DNA of 64,000 nucleotides, taken from assembly GCA_007258455.2 (NCBI GenBank), contig VDFB02296709.1, positions 1 to 64,000 on the forward strand, in the 5' to 3' direction. This document shows positions 1 through 11,639 of this stretch, piece after piece (position 1 is the first letter of the stretch; every line of letters starts with the position of its first letter). This DNA is from Sequoia sempervirens (taxonomy: Eukaryota; Streptophyta; Pinopsida; Cupressales; Cupressaceae). The notes under the pieces are model-generated. The model was not told where the DNA came from. It ran no database searches and saw only the letters and a program-made list of their open reading frames with translations. The position numbers and the translations under genes are program-made.

Positions 1-1680
1 TTTATATTGGATAGAGAAATAGATGATTTCATTCTTCTTTCCTTGGGTAATTTTTACCTAAGGAGACAAATGAATTGGAGGAAAATTCTAGTCTTGACTA
101 GAAAGTGAGGTAGACTAGGTAAGGAGAATAGGAGACATGGATGATTTGTGAAAAGGGGTGGTTTCTGAAAAAATGCTAAGTGGATGTATCGTAGAGATGT
201 GGGAAAAACACCCATATTTGAATGAGTCCTAAGGCTTTTAGGGACCAAAATCCTTCTAGGTGAGGAGGCATGATCTAGAATTAATTTCAATAGTTTAGAC
301 TAGGATGGTTCTAAAGATAGGGACATATTTTGAGCAGTGTTTTAGGATAGTTGTAGGTTCCTTTTAGCATTGTATTGAGCATCATAATAGATATACAATG
401 ATTTAATGATTGAAGGAAGTTCTTTATAAATTCTTGGTAATAGTCAAGAATATTGCCATAGTACTTTTAGAGGTATAACTTTCTCATCACTTATTGGAGG
501 GAAACTCTATTAAATTAATATTTTTAGTGTTGAATTATTTATATTAAAGTGTTTTCAATTGCAATCATTTTTTTTGAATAGGTATCCTTAACTACTAAAC
601 ATGGTTTCTACTTCAAAAAATTATCCTTAGTTATTGAATATGGTAATGTTTGTTGTTAAAAATCAACTAAGTTTCCAAAGTGTTATAGAGAGACAAATGA
701 TGCTATTGAAGTCTATATATGGTTTCCAAAGTGTTAAAGTAAGGCATACAATTAATTTGAAGCATTCATGTTATTGTTGAAGCATGCAAAATATTGTTCA
801 AGTGTACATTGTTGGAATAAAGAGCATTTATGCTCATTCATAAGTCATAGAATAGAAAATGTCACATATTTTGGTCTTATGGTTCATGCTAGTAGAAAAA
901 GGCATTAAAACACCATATGAAGAAAAAGGGAACCAATTATCTTAGTAGGATTTGAGTGGCCAGAGAGGGAATAAAAGGTGAACTTCATGGTATTCAAGTG
1001 ATTTATATTGCTCAATAAATGACTCTCACATTAAAATAAAACAAGATCAAAAGATGTTACAAATTTATTATGTTGCAAAGAGAAAAGGGGAGGAAAATGA
1101 GTGATTAATAAATTATAATATTCCAAAAAACCATTTTAATGGAATTGTTGTCTTTATATTGACACTCATTAGTGATGTGATGTTGACAGCATTTCCTAAG
1201 GTATTTCACCCATATTTATTTTGTGAGGCAATTTATTGTCATTTGTGTTGTTTCTTGTCTATGAGCTCTATTATTTAATTGATTTTTTGTTATTAAAATT
1301 GCATGTCATTGTAGGTTTCAAATACCTTCAAGATTAGTATATTGGGAATTGTGAGGAAGATTTCATTTGAATATCCATAATTGATGAGTCATTAAGGTTA
1401 TAAATCCAATGATTTATGGATCTATGTACCTTAAAAAAATAATCATTGAGTTTACAAATCACCAAAATTCAACAATAATCAAAAATGCATTTTTTTCCAA
1501 TGTGTATTTAATGAATTGTAGAACAATCATATCTATATATATACATATACATACATATACATATATATGTATGTGTATATATATATATGTATATGTATAT
1601 ATATATGTATATGTATATACATATATACATATACATGTCTACATATATTTATATATGTATATACACACACACACATATAT
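1..1680. other. Unassigned non-coding flank
   Basis: No protein domain could be read in any frame; the short open frames have no recognisable motif. The sequence is present in both copies of the large repeat. It sits where the outer part of element A's 3' LTR should be, yet it does not resemble the matching part of the 5' LTR (8562-10290). It is therefore either a different element or sequence joined by rearrangement. Confidence 0.6.
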
Positions 1681-1686
1681 AAATAT
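1531..1686. repeat. TA/CA-rich microsatellite
   Basis: An imperfect run of TATA, TACA and TATG units ending in a short CA run. It produces open frames of alternating Tyr, Ile, Cys and Val codons that are not genes. The same tract is at 58356-58511 in copy 2. Confidence 0.9.
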
Positions 1687-2496
1687 ACCAAGAAAACTCA
1701 GCTTGCTAATTTTGAAACTCAAATTTTGCTTGTAGAACTCCTTCAACAAAATACCACAACTAATAGCAAACAAAATACTTCTACTCAAAACACAAAGTAT
1801 TGTCTATATATCTTATGTATATACAACTTAAATACTTTGAAAACTAAGCTTGAACACATATAACTCTACTCGAATGTGATGCAATCAAATTGCCTCAAAC
1901 TTTTTGGAATATTCAATCCAACACTATCCTCATTCTCCTCTTTCTCACTCCCAAAAAGCATAAGAGAAAGAATAATTAACAATGCACAAGGAGAATGATC
2001 ATAAATTATTTCTTCTTTTCCTATAGCCTCGTTGCTCTCCTCTAAACTCAAAATTGAATAATGATACAGACGATATTCTTTTTACTCTCCTAATATCCAT
2101 AGATTTCTTCCACAACTACTGGTATTAATTAGCAACTATGCACTCTTAAATTTGGTGCCACACTCCATATTAACTTGGCATGCCAAAAATAGAAGTCATC
2201 ACCCCAAAAGGCTCGACCAATAGACCATTATGTCACCCCATTACAGCTCATATAATGGCTATTAAATATGTATTTTTTAATAGTTTCAACTACCACTTAG
2301 TGGCTTGAAATGATATTAGAGCAGATGTGCCACTAGGATGACTATTATTATGGCCTTATTACCATTTAATTTGCCTTATAAAATGCCTTTGATGGTGGCT
2401 TTTATGCCCCACAAAGTTTTGGCAGTTAAAATAGAACTTACTTTTTACATGCTTCTATAAGCATGTTGATCTACATATAATAATTTATTCATTACT

Positions 2497-2526
2497 ACAT
2501 ATAATATATATGTATATATCTCTTGC

Positions 2527-2560
<34 letters not shown>

Positions 2561-2650
2561 CTCTTTGGTACATATATATAAAAGGTATAATATATATGTA
2601 TATATCTCTTGCATTTATATATATATATATGTGTGTGTGTGTATATATTG
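2497..2650. repeat. TA microsatellite with 86-bp tandem duplication
   Basis: A unit of about 86 bp containing ATATATCTCTTGCATTTATA is present twice (starts near 2500 and 2586), each followed by a TA run, then a TG run. Copy 2 has only one unit (59325-59385), so the duplication is recent or allelic. Confidence 0.85.
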
Positions 2651-3227
2651 TTTGATTATATATTCAAATAGATATTGTATATATGTTTATGTATTCTTAT
2701 ATATACATTTTATTTAAACACAATTAGATAATAGTCAATATGACTTAATAACCACAAAATTGAAAAATTGAAGAACGATATGATTCTTATATATCACTTT
2801 ATTTTTATTGCATAAACTATGCCAAAGACTCAACATGGATCAAACTAACCTTATGACTCAACTCAACTTGGATAAAACACAATAATTGACTCAAAGATAG
2901 GACTAGGGTACTTATCCAATCTGGATACTTAGACCTACGTGAGTGTATGCTTCAACTCATTTGGCATAAATTTATTTATTTCTAAATTCTATACTCCTCT
3001 CTCCAGTGATACTCTACCTCTCCCTTTGGAGGGTAAGAATTTGATCCTACATTTCACTTAGAAATCTAATCAAATAGTTAGCCTATTATTAATCACAACA
3101 TCATCATAATCTTGATTCAATAATAATAACCATTAAAATTGAAACACATTGCATTGCATTTAATTTTTTCAAAGTGTTAATTAGCATATAGTCATCAACA
3201 ATTATCGAAGCTCATTTTAACACAAAA

Positions 3228-4585
3228 GTACTTGTTGATACAAAGTAGGAGGAAACCAACTTACAATCATACTTCAACAATTCCAAACAATCTTTTTCCT
3301 CTTTACAACTTTTCTACTCAACCTTTCTCTCGGCCATCCACTTCCTCAGGTCTCAAGAAACCTAGTTTCTTTTTGAACTTATCTTTGCAAAAAATTTCTT
3401 CTAACCCACAAACTATTCACCATTTTAGACACTCTTTAAGGCCTTCAAAACATATCTCAAAACCCTATATGGTTACTTTGGAACATACTCTTCAATCTGA
3501 GCGTCGCTTATGATGTCCCCTCCCAAAGCCACTAGGGCCACTTTTACAAAGGAACTATCAACAAAACCTTCTCTCAGTCACAAAACTTAACTCAAACCTT
3601 CTTCTAAGGTCTAAAATAGCCTGAATCCACAACTCCCTTCAACAGGAACAACCAAAAACTCTCCAAACCTCAAAACCCTCATTTAGCCTAGTTTCCAATA
3701 GGCTCTATTGAAAATCTAATCTCCCAGTCTTCTCTCTGCAAACTAACACCTCAAACACCTCTCATTATGTTTGCACATGCTCAAACAACTCTTACAAAAC
3801 GCTGCCCAAGAGTTTCTCAATCATTCTTAACTTCTAGCCATCAAGTTTGACTCAAAACTTGCACATTTTCTCCCTAGGGCATCATTCCAAAGCCCTCAAA
3901 CAGCCTCCCCTACTCTCAAAAACCACATAAACATCTAAAACTATCCTAGAGCACCCATTCCACCAAGTTATATACAAATCCAATGGTGGTATGGGTGATT
4001 TTTACATTTTAGCTACTCTCAAACCCTTAATTAGGACTATACAGACCCATTTCCAGAAAATTGGCCACCAAATCTTTGAAACTTGATGGATTTCGATCGA
4101 ACAAAAGCCAAAGTGATGTTAACTCATATGCCCATTGAATTCAATGCAGCTTGGATCAAAAAACACACTGTACAGGCCGTACAATGGCCTGCAACAACAG
4201 AATTACCAGTAATTTTTGAGAAAACGGAATTCTTTGCTATCAATTCAATTTCAATACAATCTCTAACCTCTTCCCTGACTTGAGAGAGGCCTTTAAAAAC
4301 TTCTTACATCAAAAGGAAACTGACTCAACCATCACAACCAACATTTTGAACTTCTAACCGTTGGTATTCCCATTTGTTGCAATTTTGCAACTTTACAATA
4401 TTGCATTATTTGACAACATTTGAAAACAAAAATAAAATGACCTCTAAATGACTCATAACACTTTGAATGGTCTATTATGACCTTATTTGAAGGATTAAAA
4501 GACTCTAGACACCAAAACACCTAAAACCAACTTATCAAAGACCTTATTCACATGAATGTTCAAATGAGCTTGGTGCCCCCGCACC
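3228..4585. mobile_element. Unidentified 1.36-kb insertion in the 3' LTR of A
   Basis: Copy 2 (59970-59990) and the 5' LTR (11480-11505) both run straight through this point, so this is an insertion private to copy 1. No reading frame with a known domain was seen. The right end carries a perfect GGTGC-CCCC-GCACC stem-loop (4572-4585). A start at TGTTGATAC (3233) and an end in CA would fit a solo LTR, and the left flank GTACT resembles the uninterrupted GTAAT, but no clear duplication follows on the right. A few native bases also seem lost. Family unknown. Confidence 0.6.
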
Positions 4586-4613
4586 ATTTGTAAATCAAAC
4601 TCGTGGTGTAACA

Positions 4614-4626
4614 TATCTCCCCCAAT
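4614..4626 (-). promoter_or_regulatory. Polypurine tract of element A
   Basis: The minus strand reads ATTGGGGGAGATA directly before the LTR start TGTTACACC. This is the usual plus-strand primer position beside a 3' LTR. Confidence 0.8.
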
Positions 4627-4639
4627 AAGGATCATTGTC

Positions 4640-5705
4640 CCCGATGATTCAAGCAGAATAAGGACAAAACCATAAACAAGTTTTCTTTAGCAATTTAAAA
4701 AAGTAGAAAATAAAATGAGGAAACTTTTGGTGTAAAATCTCTATTATAGTCCTCCTCCCATGTAGCATTTTTCCTCTACATACCGGGTCCTTCCACTCAG
4801 ACCTTGCACTAAGTAAGCTCTTTGTTACATAAGCAAAGCTTTCATATTTCGAGCACCTTGAGAGGCTCAATCATTACTACTCTTGGATCCTATACTTGTA
4901 GTGCATTCCAGTCAAGTATATGACTAACACCTGTTATATACTTTTTAAGATATGAAACATGAAACACATTACACATCTAGGCAAGATCTGGTGATAGAGA
5001 AATTTTGTAGGCAGCTAGGTTAATCACTTCGAGAACTTTGAAGGGACCCACAAATCTAGGAGCTAGTTTGGATGACTTTCCAAAATTTATGGAACTCTTC
5101 TTAGTTTTGACCCTCAAAATAATTTTTTCACCCATTGAGAACTGTCTTAGTGTATGCTTAGCATCAACATAGCTTTTTTGTCAATCATTCACTTTTTCCA
5201 ATATGCTCTTGATCAACTTGATCTACTCCTCCATTTAAGATAACATTTCCAGTCCAAGGCTAATCTTATCTTCTAGCTTATCCCAATTTATAGGATTTTG
5301 ACACTTTCTTCCATATAATGCTTCAAATGGAGCCATCTTTATTGTGGAATGATAGGAATGGTTGTATACAAATTCTATAAGTGAAATATACTCCTCCCAC
5401 TTGTATTGTTGATCCATGGAATACATCTTCAACAAATATTCTAGAACTTGGTTTACCCTTTCAGTCTGACCATCTATCTTAGGGTAATGAGCTAAGCTTA
5501 TATTCAATTGAGTTCCAAGTGAAGAAAATAAGGTTTTCCAATACCTTGACATCATGCTCACATCCCTATCTAAGATGATCTTCTTAGGATCTCTATATAA
5601 TCTAAATACTGCCTCAACAAACTTATGAGCTATGACCGATGCTCCATCCATTAGATTCCTAGGTATAAAATGAGCTACCTTCTTGAGTCTATCCACCACT
5701 ACCAA
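4640..5705 (-). pseudogene. Element A integrase core, C-terminal part and chromodomain-like tail
   Basis: Integrase inserts the element cDNA into host DNA. The longest open piece (5235-5705) starts in the core with VVVDRLKKVAHF. It contains LDRDVSMMSRYW, which holds the second catalytic Asp, and DGQTERVN, which holds the catalytic Glu, followed by the usual ALYGRKC. Further on, in broken frames, come LAPRFVGPFKVLEVI and NVFHVSYLKKY of the C-terminal domain, then a decayed stretch near 4649-4870 placed where chromoviruses have a chromodomain. Stops and shifts break the frame repeatedly. Confidence 0.88.
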
Positions 5706-6126
5706 AATAGATTATGCCTATTTCTATACATTGGAAGACCTTCTACAAAATCCATACTAATGATTTGCAACTTCCATTTTAGAATCTCATGACGATACTA
5801 AAGTCCTCTCGGGTGATGATGTTTAGATTTTACCCTCTGACATTCTAGACATCCGACTACAAATCTTGTAATGTCTCTCTTCATTCCTTTCTATAAATAA
5901 AGTGGTTTCACATCTGCTAGGAGTTTTTTCATCCAAGGTTTCCTAAATAGGGTGCAAAATGAACTTCTTTCCACACTATATTTCTTAACTCCTCAGAGTT
6001 TGGAACATAAATTCTTCCTTTGAACCTTAAAATTCCATCTAGTTCAAAATAGAACCCATCATACCTCAAACCTTGAGGATTGTCTAAGAGAGCTTGCTTA
6101 ACTTTCTCATAATACTCGTCTCCCAC
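5706..6126 (-). pseudogene. Element A integrase N-terminal (zinc-binding) region
   Basis: The open piece at 5929-6126 reads GRIYVPNSEELRNIVWKEVH and then APYLGNLG. This is the linker and first half of the HHCC zinc-binding domain that precedes the gypsy integrase core; the second His of the usual Y-x-G-H-P-G is Asn here. The following Cys pair lies in the broken stretch before 5800. Identical residues are in copy 2 at 61307-61504. Confidence 0.82.
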
Positions 6127-6199
6127 AAAATTTTACAATACCTGGTTTTCAAAGTTTAAGTGAATAGAGATCATTGAGGAAATGTGTCTCCTTTGACTC

Positions 6200-6540
6200 A
6201 AAACATCTACAACTCAATTTCCCTTGCCCTTTTCTCAAAATCATAGTCAAATATCAATTCTAACCATCTTCTTTGTCGAGCATTAAGACGTGGCTGGGTA
6301 AATAAGTATTTAAGACCTTGATGATCTAACCTTAGCTCAAAAGTTTTTCCTAACAAATAATGTTGCCATATTTGTAAGACATGCACAACTATTACCAATT
6401 CAAGATCATGAGGAGCATAATTCTACTCATATATCTTTAACTTCCTTGAATCATAGGCTATAACTCACCCTTCTTGTATAATCAGTCTGCCTAATCCTTC
6501 TCTTGAAGCATCAATGATAATTACAAATTGGCCCTTTGGA
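6200..6540 (-). pseudogene. Element A RNase H
   Basis: The gypsy RNase H degrades the RNA strand during reverse transcription. The frame gives IDASREGLGRL (first Asp), a stop, then YAPHDLELV (Glu) and LRLDHQGLKYLF (third acidic residue in the usual TDH position), then RRWLELI and FDYDFE. The acidic residues are still present although the frame has stops. Confidence 0.87.
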
Positions 6541-7376
6541 TCAAGAACTTTCAATATTGGTGTTGAATTTAACTTCTCTTTTAGTTGATCAAATGCTTCC
6601 TGGCATTTTTTTACCAATCAAATCATTTTCCTCTTCTTTGCAAATTAGTGATAGGATAGGTAATCTTCAAAAATTTAGGCACAAAATTTCTATATTAATC
6701 TACGAGACCCATAAAACTACACACTTCATGCACATTTTTTCAGTGCTGGCCATTCAAGAATGGATTTGATCTTGAATCGATCTACTGTGATTCCTTCTAC
6801 TGAAATTACATGACCCAAAGACTATATGTATTTCTAAAATAATGTACATTTTAAGAGCTTTCCATATAATTTGTGTTTTCTCAAACATTGAAGAACAAAT
6901 TGTATATGTTGGAAATGTTTCTCCTCATTCTTAGAATATATAAGAATGTTGTATAGAAACACTAGAATGAACTTATCCAAGCAATCCCTAAAAACATTGT
7001 TCATTAAATTCATGAATTTTGCAGGGGCATTCATTAGTTCAAAAGGTAATACTATGAATTCTTAGTACTCATACCTTGTTTTGAAGGTTTTTTTGTGAAT
7101 ATTGTCACCCTTGAGCCTTAATCGATGGTATCCAAACCATAAATTGATCTTTGAAAATATTGTTGCTCCACGCATTTGATCGAAAAGATCATCAATATGT
7201 GCTAAAGGATATTTTTTCTTTATCATTGATTTATTAAGCATACAATAGTCTATACATAAGCACAAGGTACCATCCTTCTTTTTGACAAATATCATTGGTG
7301 CTCTTAAGGGTGGAACATTGGGTCTAATCAATCCTTTAGCCGACAATTCTTGCAATTGACCCTTCAATTCCATCAA
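6541..7376 (-). pseudogene. Element A reverse transcriptase
   Basis: From the N-terminal side the pieces read [20 protein letters not shown], then [18 protein letters not shown], then [19 protein letters not shown] (7062-7376). After a break comes MNAPAKFMNLMNNVFRD with LVFLYNILIYSK (6834-7034). The first catalytic Asp (normally KIDL) is Asn, and the DD pair of the active site is replaced by Tyr-Asn, so the enzyme is inactive. The thumb and connection are in broken frames towards 6541. Confidence 0.9.
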
Positions 7377-8510
7377 ATTCGTAGTCGTACAGTATGGTGA
7401 TTTGGAGATTAGTTCTGAACCAAGGATTATATCAATGGAGAAACCAAAATCCCTTTTAGGATGTAATCCAAAAAGTTCATTTGGAAATACATCCTCAAAA
7501 TCTCAAAGAAATGGGTAGTTCTCCATATCAGGTTTTCCTTGATCCTTAAGATACCCATCTTAATTTCCTTGGAGTTTTTGAGACTCCCAATACATTAAGT
7601 CATCTTGAAAGATAAACTCCTTAAGTTCTTCTAACTTCTCCATTTTGACTATGAAGAGTCGATACCCTTTTTTCTTGGCCCTCTTTAGTTGCATAGAAGA
7701 AATCTACCTTAAATTGACTTCTCTTGGAGTGCCTTTCAAGAAGACTTTATTCCCTAGGTCATCTAGACATAATTTTTTTTTTTCCAAAACAGTCTACATT
7801 AGCCCTATGCCTCCACAACCAATTTATTCCTAAGATGACATCATAGGAACCTAAAGGTGCTACATACATGTTCACCTCGGTTGAAAAACTTGGAAGACCA
7901 ACCTTGGCTTCAAATAGGCATTTATCTACCTAATATTTTGTATAGTTAGCATATTCTATTGGTTGAGGTGTTTCCATATATTAGGAAATTTATCTAATAC
8001 TCTTGGTGCAATAAAAATTTTGACCATAAGCGACTGCAAGTCATTGTCAGATAATGGCATATTCTTGTCGGGTTCTTCTTCACCCTTAGAGCCAACCAAG
8101 ACAAACTTGGAGGGTGGGTGTACACACAGGTACTCCTCTATCACATCCTTTCCTATCTTGGGTGCATCAAAACCACATCCAAAAAGGCATATCTTTATGT
8201 GCAAATGGTTTAACTAGTTTGACAGAAGGGATGGGTACAATGGCATTATTTTCTGCTTTCACTCATTGTTTCTTTTCCAACCTAATAAACTTAAGCACGT
8301 TGGTTAGGGTTTCTAAGTCAAAAATCCATGCACCTCGTGTGTATTTGATATTATCAAGGAGTTTTACCTATGGAGACAACTCCTTTTTAGCCACTAAGCT
8401 TGGAAAGTTTTTGGGTACTAACCTCTTTGCAATTTTCCTAGTTCTTCTTGCCATTCTAGCACAAGAACATTTTCAAACATTAGTTAATTGTTAATGTTTG
8501 AGAATTTTTA
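7377..8510 (-). pseudogene. Element A 5' frame with protease remnant, no gag
   Basis: Just inside the primer-binding site a frame begins MARRTRKIAKRLVPKNFPS (near 8450). It continues through stops to an 82-residue open piece (7956-8204) of no known family. After that the text reads SFSTEVNMYVAPLGSYDVIL, which resembles the second half of a gypsy protease, and then KKKLCLDDLGNKVFL and [16 protein letters not shown] leading into RT. No capsid domain, no CCHC knuckle and no D-[ST]-G protease motif are seen. Either gag and half of the protease were deleted, or this family carries an unusual 5' frame. Confidence 0.6.
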
Positions 8511-8540
8511 TGTAATGAGCTCATAGGTCCATGTGTTGAA

Positions 8541-8559
8541 CCTGGTAGCTCTGATACCA
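8541..8559 (-). promoter_or_regulatory. Primer-binding site of element A (initiator tRNA-Met type)
   Basis: The minus strand reads TGGTATCAGAGCTACC, close to the complement of the initiator Met tRNA 3' end used by most plant gypsy elements. It lies two bases inside the 5' LTR end TGTAACAT (plus strand, 8562). Confidence 0.88.
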
Positions 8560-9923
8560 TATGTAACATAATCACTCAAAATACAAATTAAATACTTAGG
8601 TTTTTACTAAGGAAGTAAAAATAAACTTATGCTTAAAAATAGGATGGTAAAAAAAATTCATTTCCATACATCATATATTGCACATGATCTAAATGTGAAT
8701 GCATAATACAACTTTTGAAATTGAACTATATTAATATTGAATTGAGAAATAAGATAAAAAATTTCAATTACAATTCATACATGAAATACTTTCAAGTATA
8801 CAAGTTTACATAATACAATAATGTTTCAAGGTCCAGTCTTCCATATTTGGAAAATGCTTATGTTTCACAAGCCTCAACATTGTCATCTGTAAGAGGGAGA
8901 GCATCACTCGAGTGTTTTACATCCAACAACAAACCGGTGGTCCCCCACACACCTTCCAACTAGAAGTGGCCCTACCCTTCATGAAGAATATAGATAAAGT
9001 AACCAATTCAAGTATTCCATCTGAGTTCTAGTGTTGTGTCCTACATAACCAATTGACCATACAACTTTAGACATTTGTAACTAAGTATGACCAGTTTGAC
9101 TAGATATGCAATATGGATCATAGTGAACCAACCAATGCAAGAAGAGACTATTGCATTACTTTGGCCAAATATTTGAAACATATCAAACACTTCCTTAGGA
9201 AGTGAAGTCATAAATTCACACACCTCTAACTCGACTTGGAAACTACCTTGACCTAAGGTTTAACACATGATTGACTTTTTGACTTGCTTGATTAACCTTT
9301 CTTAATGATATTAAATTATAAAATAATAGCTTACTAAAGTCGGTAAACGACTAAGGTAAATATGATTTCCTAACTTTGAACACCCATGTTACATTCTCGT
9401 AACATCTTGGGTCTTGAAACTCCCACTTGTTCAAGTATCACTCACACTCATTTAGATTAACTACTCTCCTATTTTCATGTGCATATAGTTTACAATGTTA
9501 TCAAACAATGTCATCAACTCGAGACACTTTTTCTTACATTTAAGATCTTGTCTACTTATCAAATAAGTAAAATAAAATAATATTGATCATTAATAAAAAG
9601 ATCACTTCTTCTTTTAAAGTAGTTCAAAATTTTCATGTTTTTCCTCATGGTTCTTTGCACAAGAACACAATAATAGTGTTGGTACAAATACAATACATAA
9701 AACCAACTTCTTTTATCCAAAAGAATACTATATTGAAGTGTTTGAAAATCTTTCAACAAATCAGATTATAAAGCTAATTTCATTCAGTTAACTCAACAGT
9801 GTAAGCATTCAAGCTTATCTTTTAATTTTATAATTACATAACATAAAATATCCTTTACATAGTCTTAATATAAATATCTATATTTATATACATATATATT
9901 ATTTTATATATTTCATTTTGAAT

Positions 9924-9950
9924 GTATATATATATATATATATATATATT
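9924..9950. repeat. TA dinucleotide run
   Basis: A near-perfect TA run within the 5' LTR of element A. Confidence 0.9.
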
Positions 9951-11084
9951 TATCTAACAAATTGAAATTTTACTCTTCTTGAGAAAATGGAATAAATCAT
10001 TCAATTTAACATAGTTGAGAAATAAATTTCTATTATGTTGTCCATCTTAGAATGAAAGAAATATTAAATAAATTCTTGTTACAAACTAAAAAAATCAGAC
10101 CAATCTTTCTCTTTTTTAACATATATTATTCTTCAAAACAAATAACTATCTTTCAACTTTTTAAACATGAAAACTATAGAATAAAACTATGAATTTACAC
10201 AAGAATAATAAAGTATATAAACATGCCTAAGTTACTCTTTGTTCTACACTTTTGAAATTTTAATATCACAGTCATAATGATTGACACAATTTTCCCAAGA
10301 AAAGTCAACTTGCTAATGTTGAAAATCGGATTTTACTTGTAAAACTCCTTTAGCAAAATACCACAACTATCAGCAAACAAAATCTCTCTACTAAGAGTAT
10401 TGTCTATATATATTACGTATTTAAGACTTAAATAATCTACAAACTAAGCTCAAACACATATAACTCTACCTGAACGTGATGCAATCAAACTACCTCAAGC
10501 TTTCTAAAACATTCAATCCAACTCTATCCTCTTTCTCCTCTTTGTCACTCCCAAAAACATAAGAGAAAGAATAATTAACAACACACAAGGAGAATGATCA
10601 GAAATAATTTCTTCTCTGCCTATAGCCCTAGCACTACTTTCCGCTAAACTTAGAATTGAATAATGATATAAATGATATGATTTTTACTCTCCTAATGCCT
10701 ACAGATTTCTTCCACAACTATTGGTATTAATTCCCAATTACACTCTTAAATTTGGTGCCACACTCCATATTAACTTGTCATGTCAAAAATAGAAGTCATC
10801 TCCCAAAAAAGGCTCGACCAACAAACCATTATGCCACCCTATTATGGATCATACAATGGCTAAAGAATATGCATTCATTGACAATTTCAACTGCCACTTA
10901 GTGGCTTGAAATGCTATTAGAACATATACGTCACTAGGATGGCCATTACTATGACTTTATTGCCATTTAATATTCCTTATAAAAGGCCTTTGATGATGGA
11001 TTTTATGCCCCACAAAGTGTCAGTAATTAAAATAGATTTAACTTACTTTTTACATGCTTCTATAAGTATGTCGATCTGCATATA

Positions 11085-11245
11085 ATGATTTATTCATTGT
11101 TGTTATATATATATACACCACATTTTCTCCAAGGCCCCCCGCAAATACAATAATAAACTTACCATGAGAATTTATTATAATTCCACCCATACTAGCTAGT
11201 CTTGGGTTTCCTTTGGCAACCCCATCATAGTAGAAGTATATAATA
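11085..11245 (-). pseudogene. LINE RNase H relic inside the LTR of A
   Basis: The minus strand reads YYDGVAKGNPRLASMGGIII followed by NSHGKFIIVFAGGLGEN. This is the start of the RNase H domain that closes ORF2 of plant L1-type LINEs (usual form NFDGAAKGNPG...GGIIR), including the first catalytic Asp. Only about 50 residues survive. The 3' LTR of the same element has unrelated AT-rich sequence here, so the fragment was gained by one LTR or lost from the other. Confidence 0.75.
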
Positions 11246-11639
11246 AATACTCCTCTCTCTGGTGATACTCTCCCTCTCCCTCTAGAGGGTAATAATTTGA
11301 TCTTGCATCTCACTTACAAATCCAATCAAATAGTTAGCTTGTTATTAATCGCAATATCATCATAATCTTGATTCAATAATAATAACCATTAAAATTGAAA
11401 CACATTGCATTACATTTAATTTTATCAAAATGTTAATTGACATATAGTCATCAACAAATATCAAAGCTCATTTTAATATAAAAAGTTAAAAAATAATTTG
11501 TAAAACAAACTCGAGGTGTAACAAGAAGACTATAAGAGTAGCCTTAGACAAAATAATATTTAATACTTACACAAACCTAATCACAATGACATGCCACAAA
11601 GAAGCTCAGATGTGATGTAGACCAAAAAATATGGCATAA

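Larger units (their letters stand above)
1690..4613 (-). repeat. 3' LTR of element A, partial and interrupted
   Basis: The stretch matches the 5' LTR at 10290-11523, for example around 1850-2050 against 10450-10660. It ends at the inner boundary TGTTACACC (minus strand, at 4613) next to a polypurine tract. It is interrupted by an insertion at 3228-4585 and has a private AT-rich segment near 2480-2980, where the 5' LTR instead has a LINE RNase H relic. The outer LTR terminus is missing. Confidence 0.8.
1..8620. repeat. Large direct repeat, copy 1
   Basis: This stretch recurs in the same orientation at 53737-64000 with only sparse substitutions. The offset is 53736 up to about 795, 56825 from there to about 2490, and 55378 from about 4800 onward, so the copies differ by discrete insertions. 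Copy 2 has 3089 extra bases after 795. Copy 1 has an extra 86-bp tandem unit near 2500 and about 1.36 kb at 3228-4585. The match starts at base 1 and continues to the last base of the window, so neither end of the repeat is seen. It may be a segmental duplication or two haplotypes joined in one scaffold. Confidence 0.95.
1690..11523 (-). mobile_element. Element A: degenerate Ty3/gypsy chromovirus
   Basis: Reading on the minus strand the order is 5' LTR (8562-11523), primer-binding site, short non-standard 5' frame with a protease remnant, reverse transcriptase, RNase H, integrase, chromodomain-like tail, polypurine tract and 3' LTR (ending at 4613). This RT-RH-INT order defines Ty3/gypsy, and the tail suggests a chromovirus. 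The internal part is only about 3.95 kb because no gag can be recognised. All domains carry stops and frameshifts, and the RT active site is lost, so the element is dead. The outer end of the 3' LTR is not found before about 1690. A second near-identical copy starts at 58515. Confidence 0.88.
8562..11523 (-). repeat. 5' LTR of element A
   Basis: Bounded by TGTAACATAATCAC at 8562 and by GAGGTGTAACA at 11523 (plus-strand reading), giving TG...CA ends and a length of about 2.96 kb. The part 10290-11523 matches the 3' LTR at 1690-4613; the part 8562-10290 has no counterpart in the window apart from the copy that begins at 63940. It contains a TA run at 9924-9950 and a LINE RNase H relic near 11085-11245. 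Confidence 0.8.

Noticed and set aside
1567..1863. Open frames of alternating Tyr/Ile/Cys/Val over the TA/CA tract (also at 2523 and 58392)
   Set aside because: They are translations of a dinucleotide microsatellite.
3228..4585. Helitron because of the terminal stem-loop and no target duplication
   Set aside because: There is no CTRR after the stem-loop, no TC start, and native bases seem to be lost at the junction.
8114..8494. 126-residue plus-strand open frame, conserved in copy 2
   Set aside because: It is antisense to the 5' frame of element A; its conservation only reflects the recent duplication, and no domain is visible.
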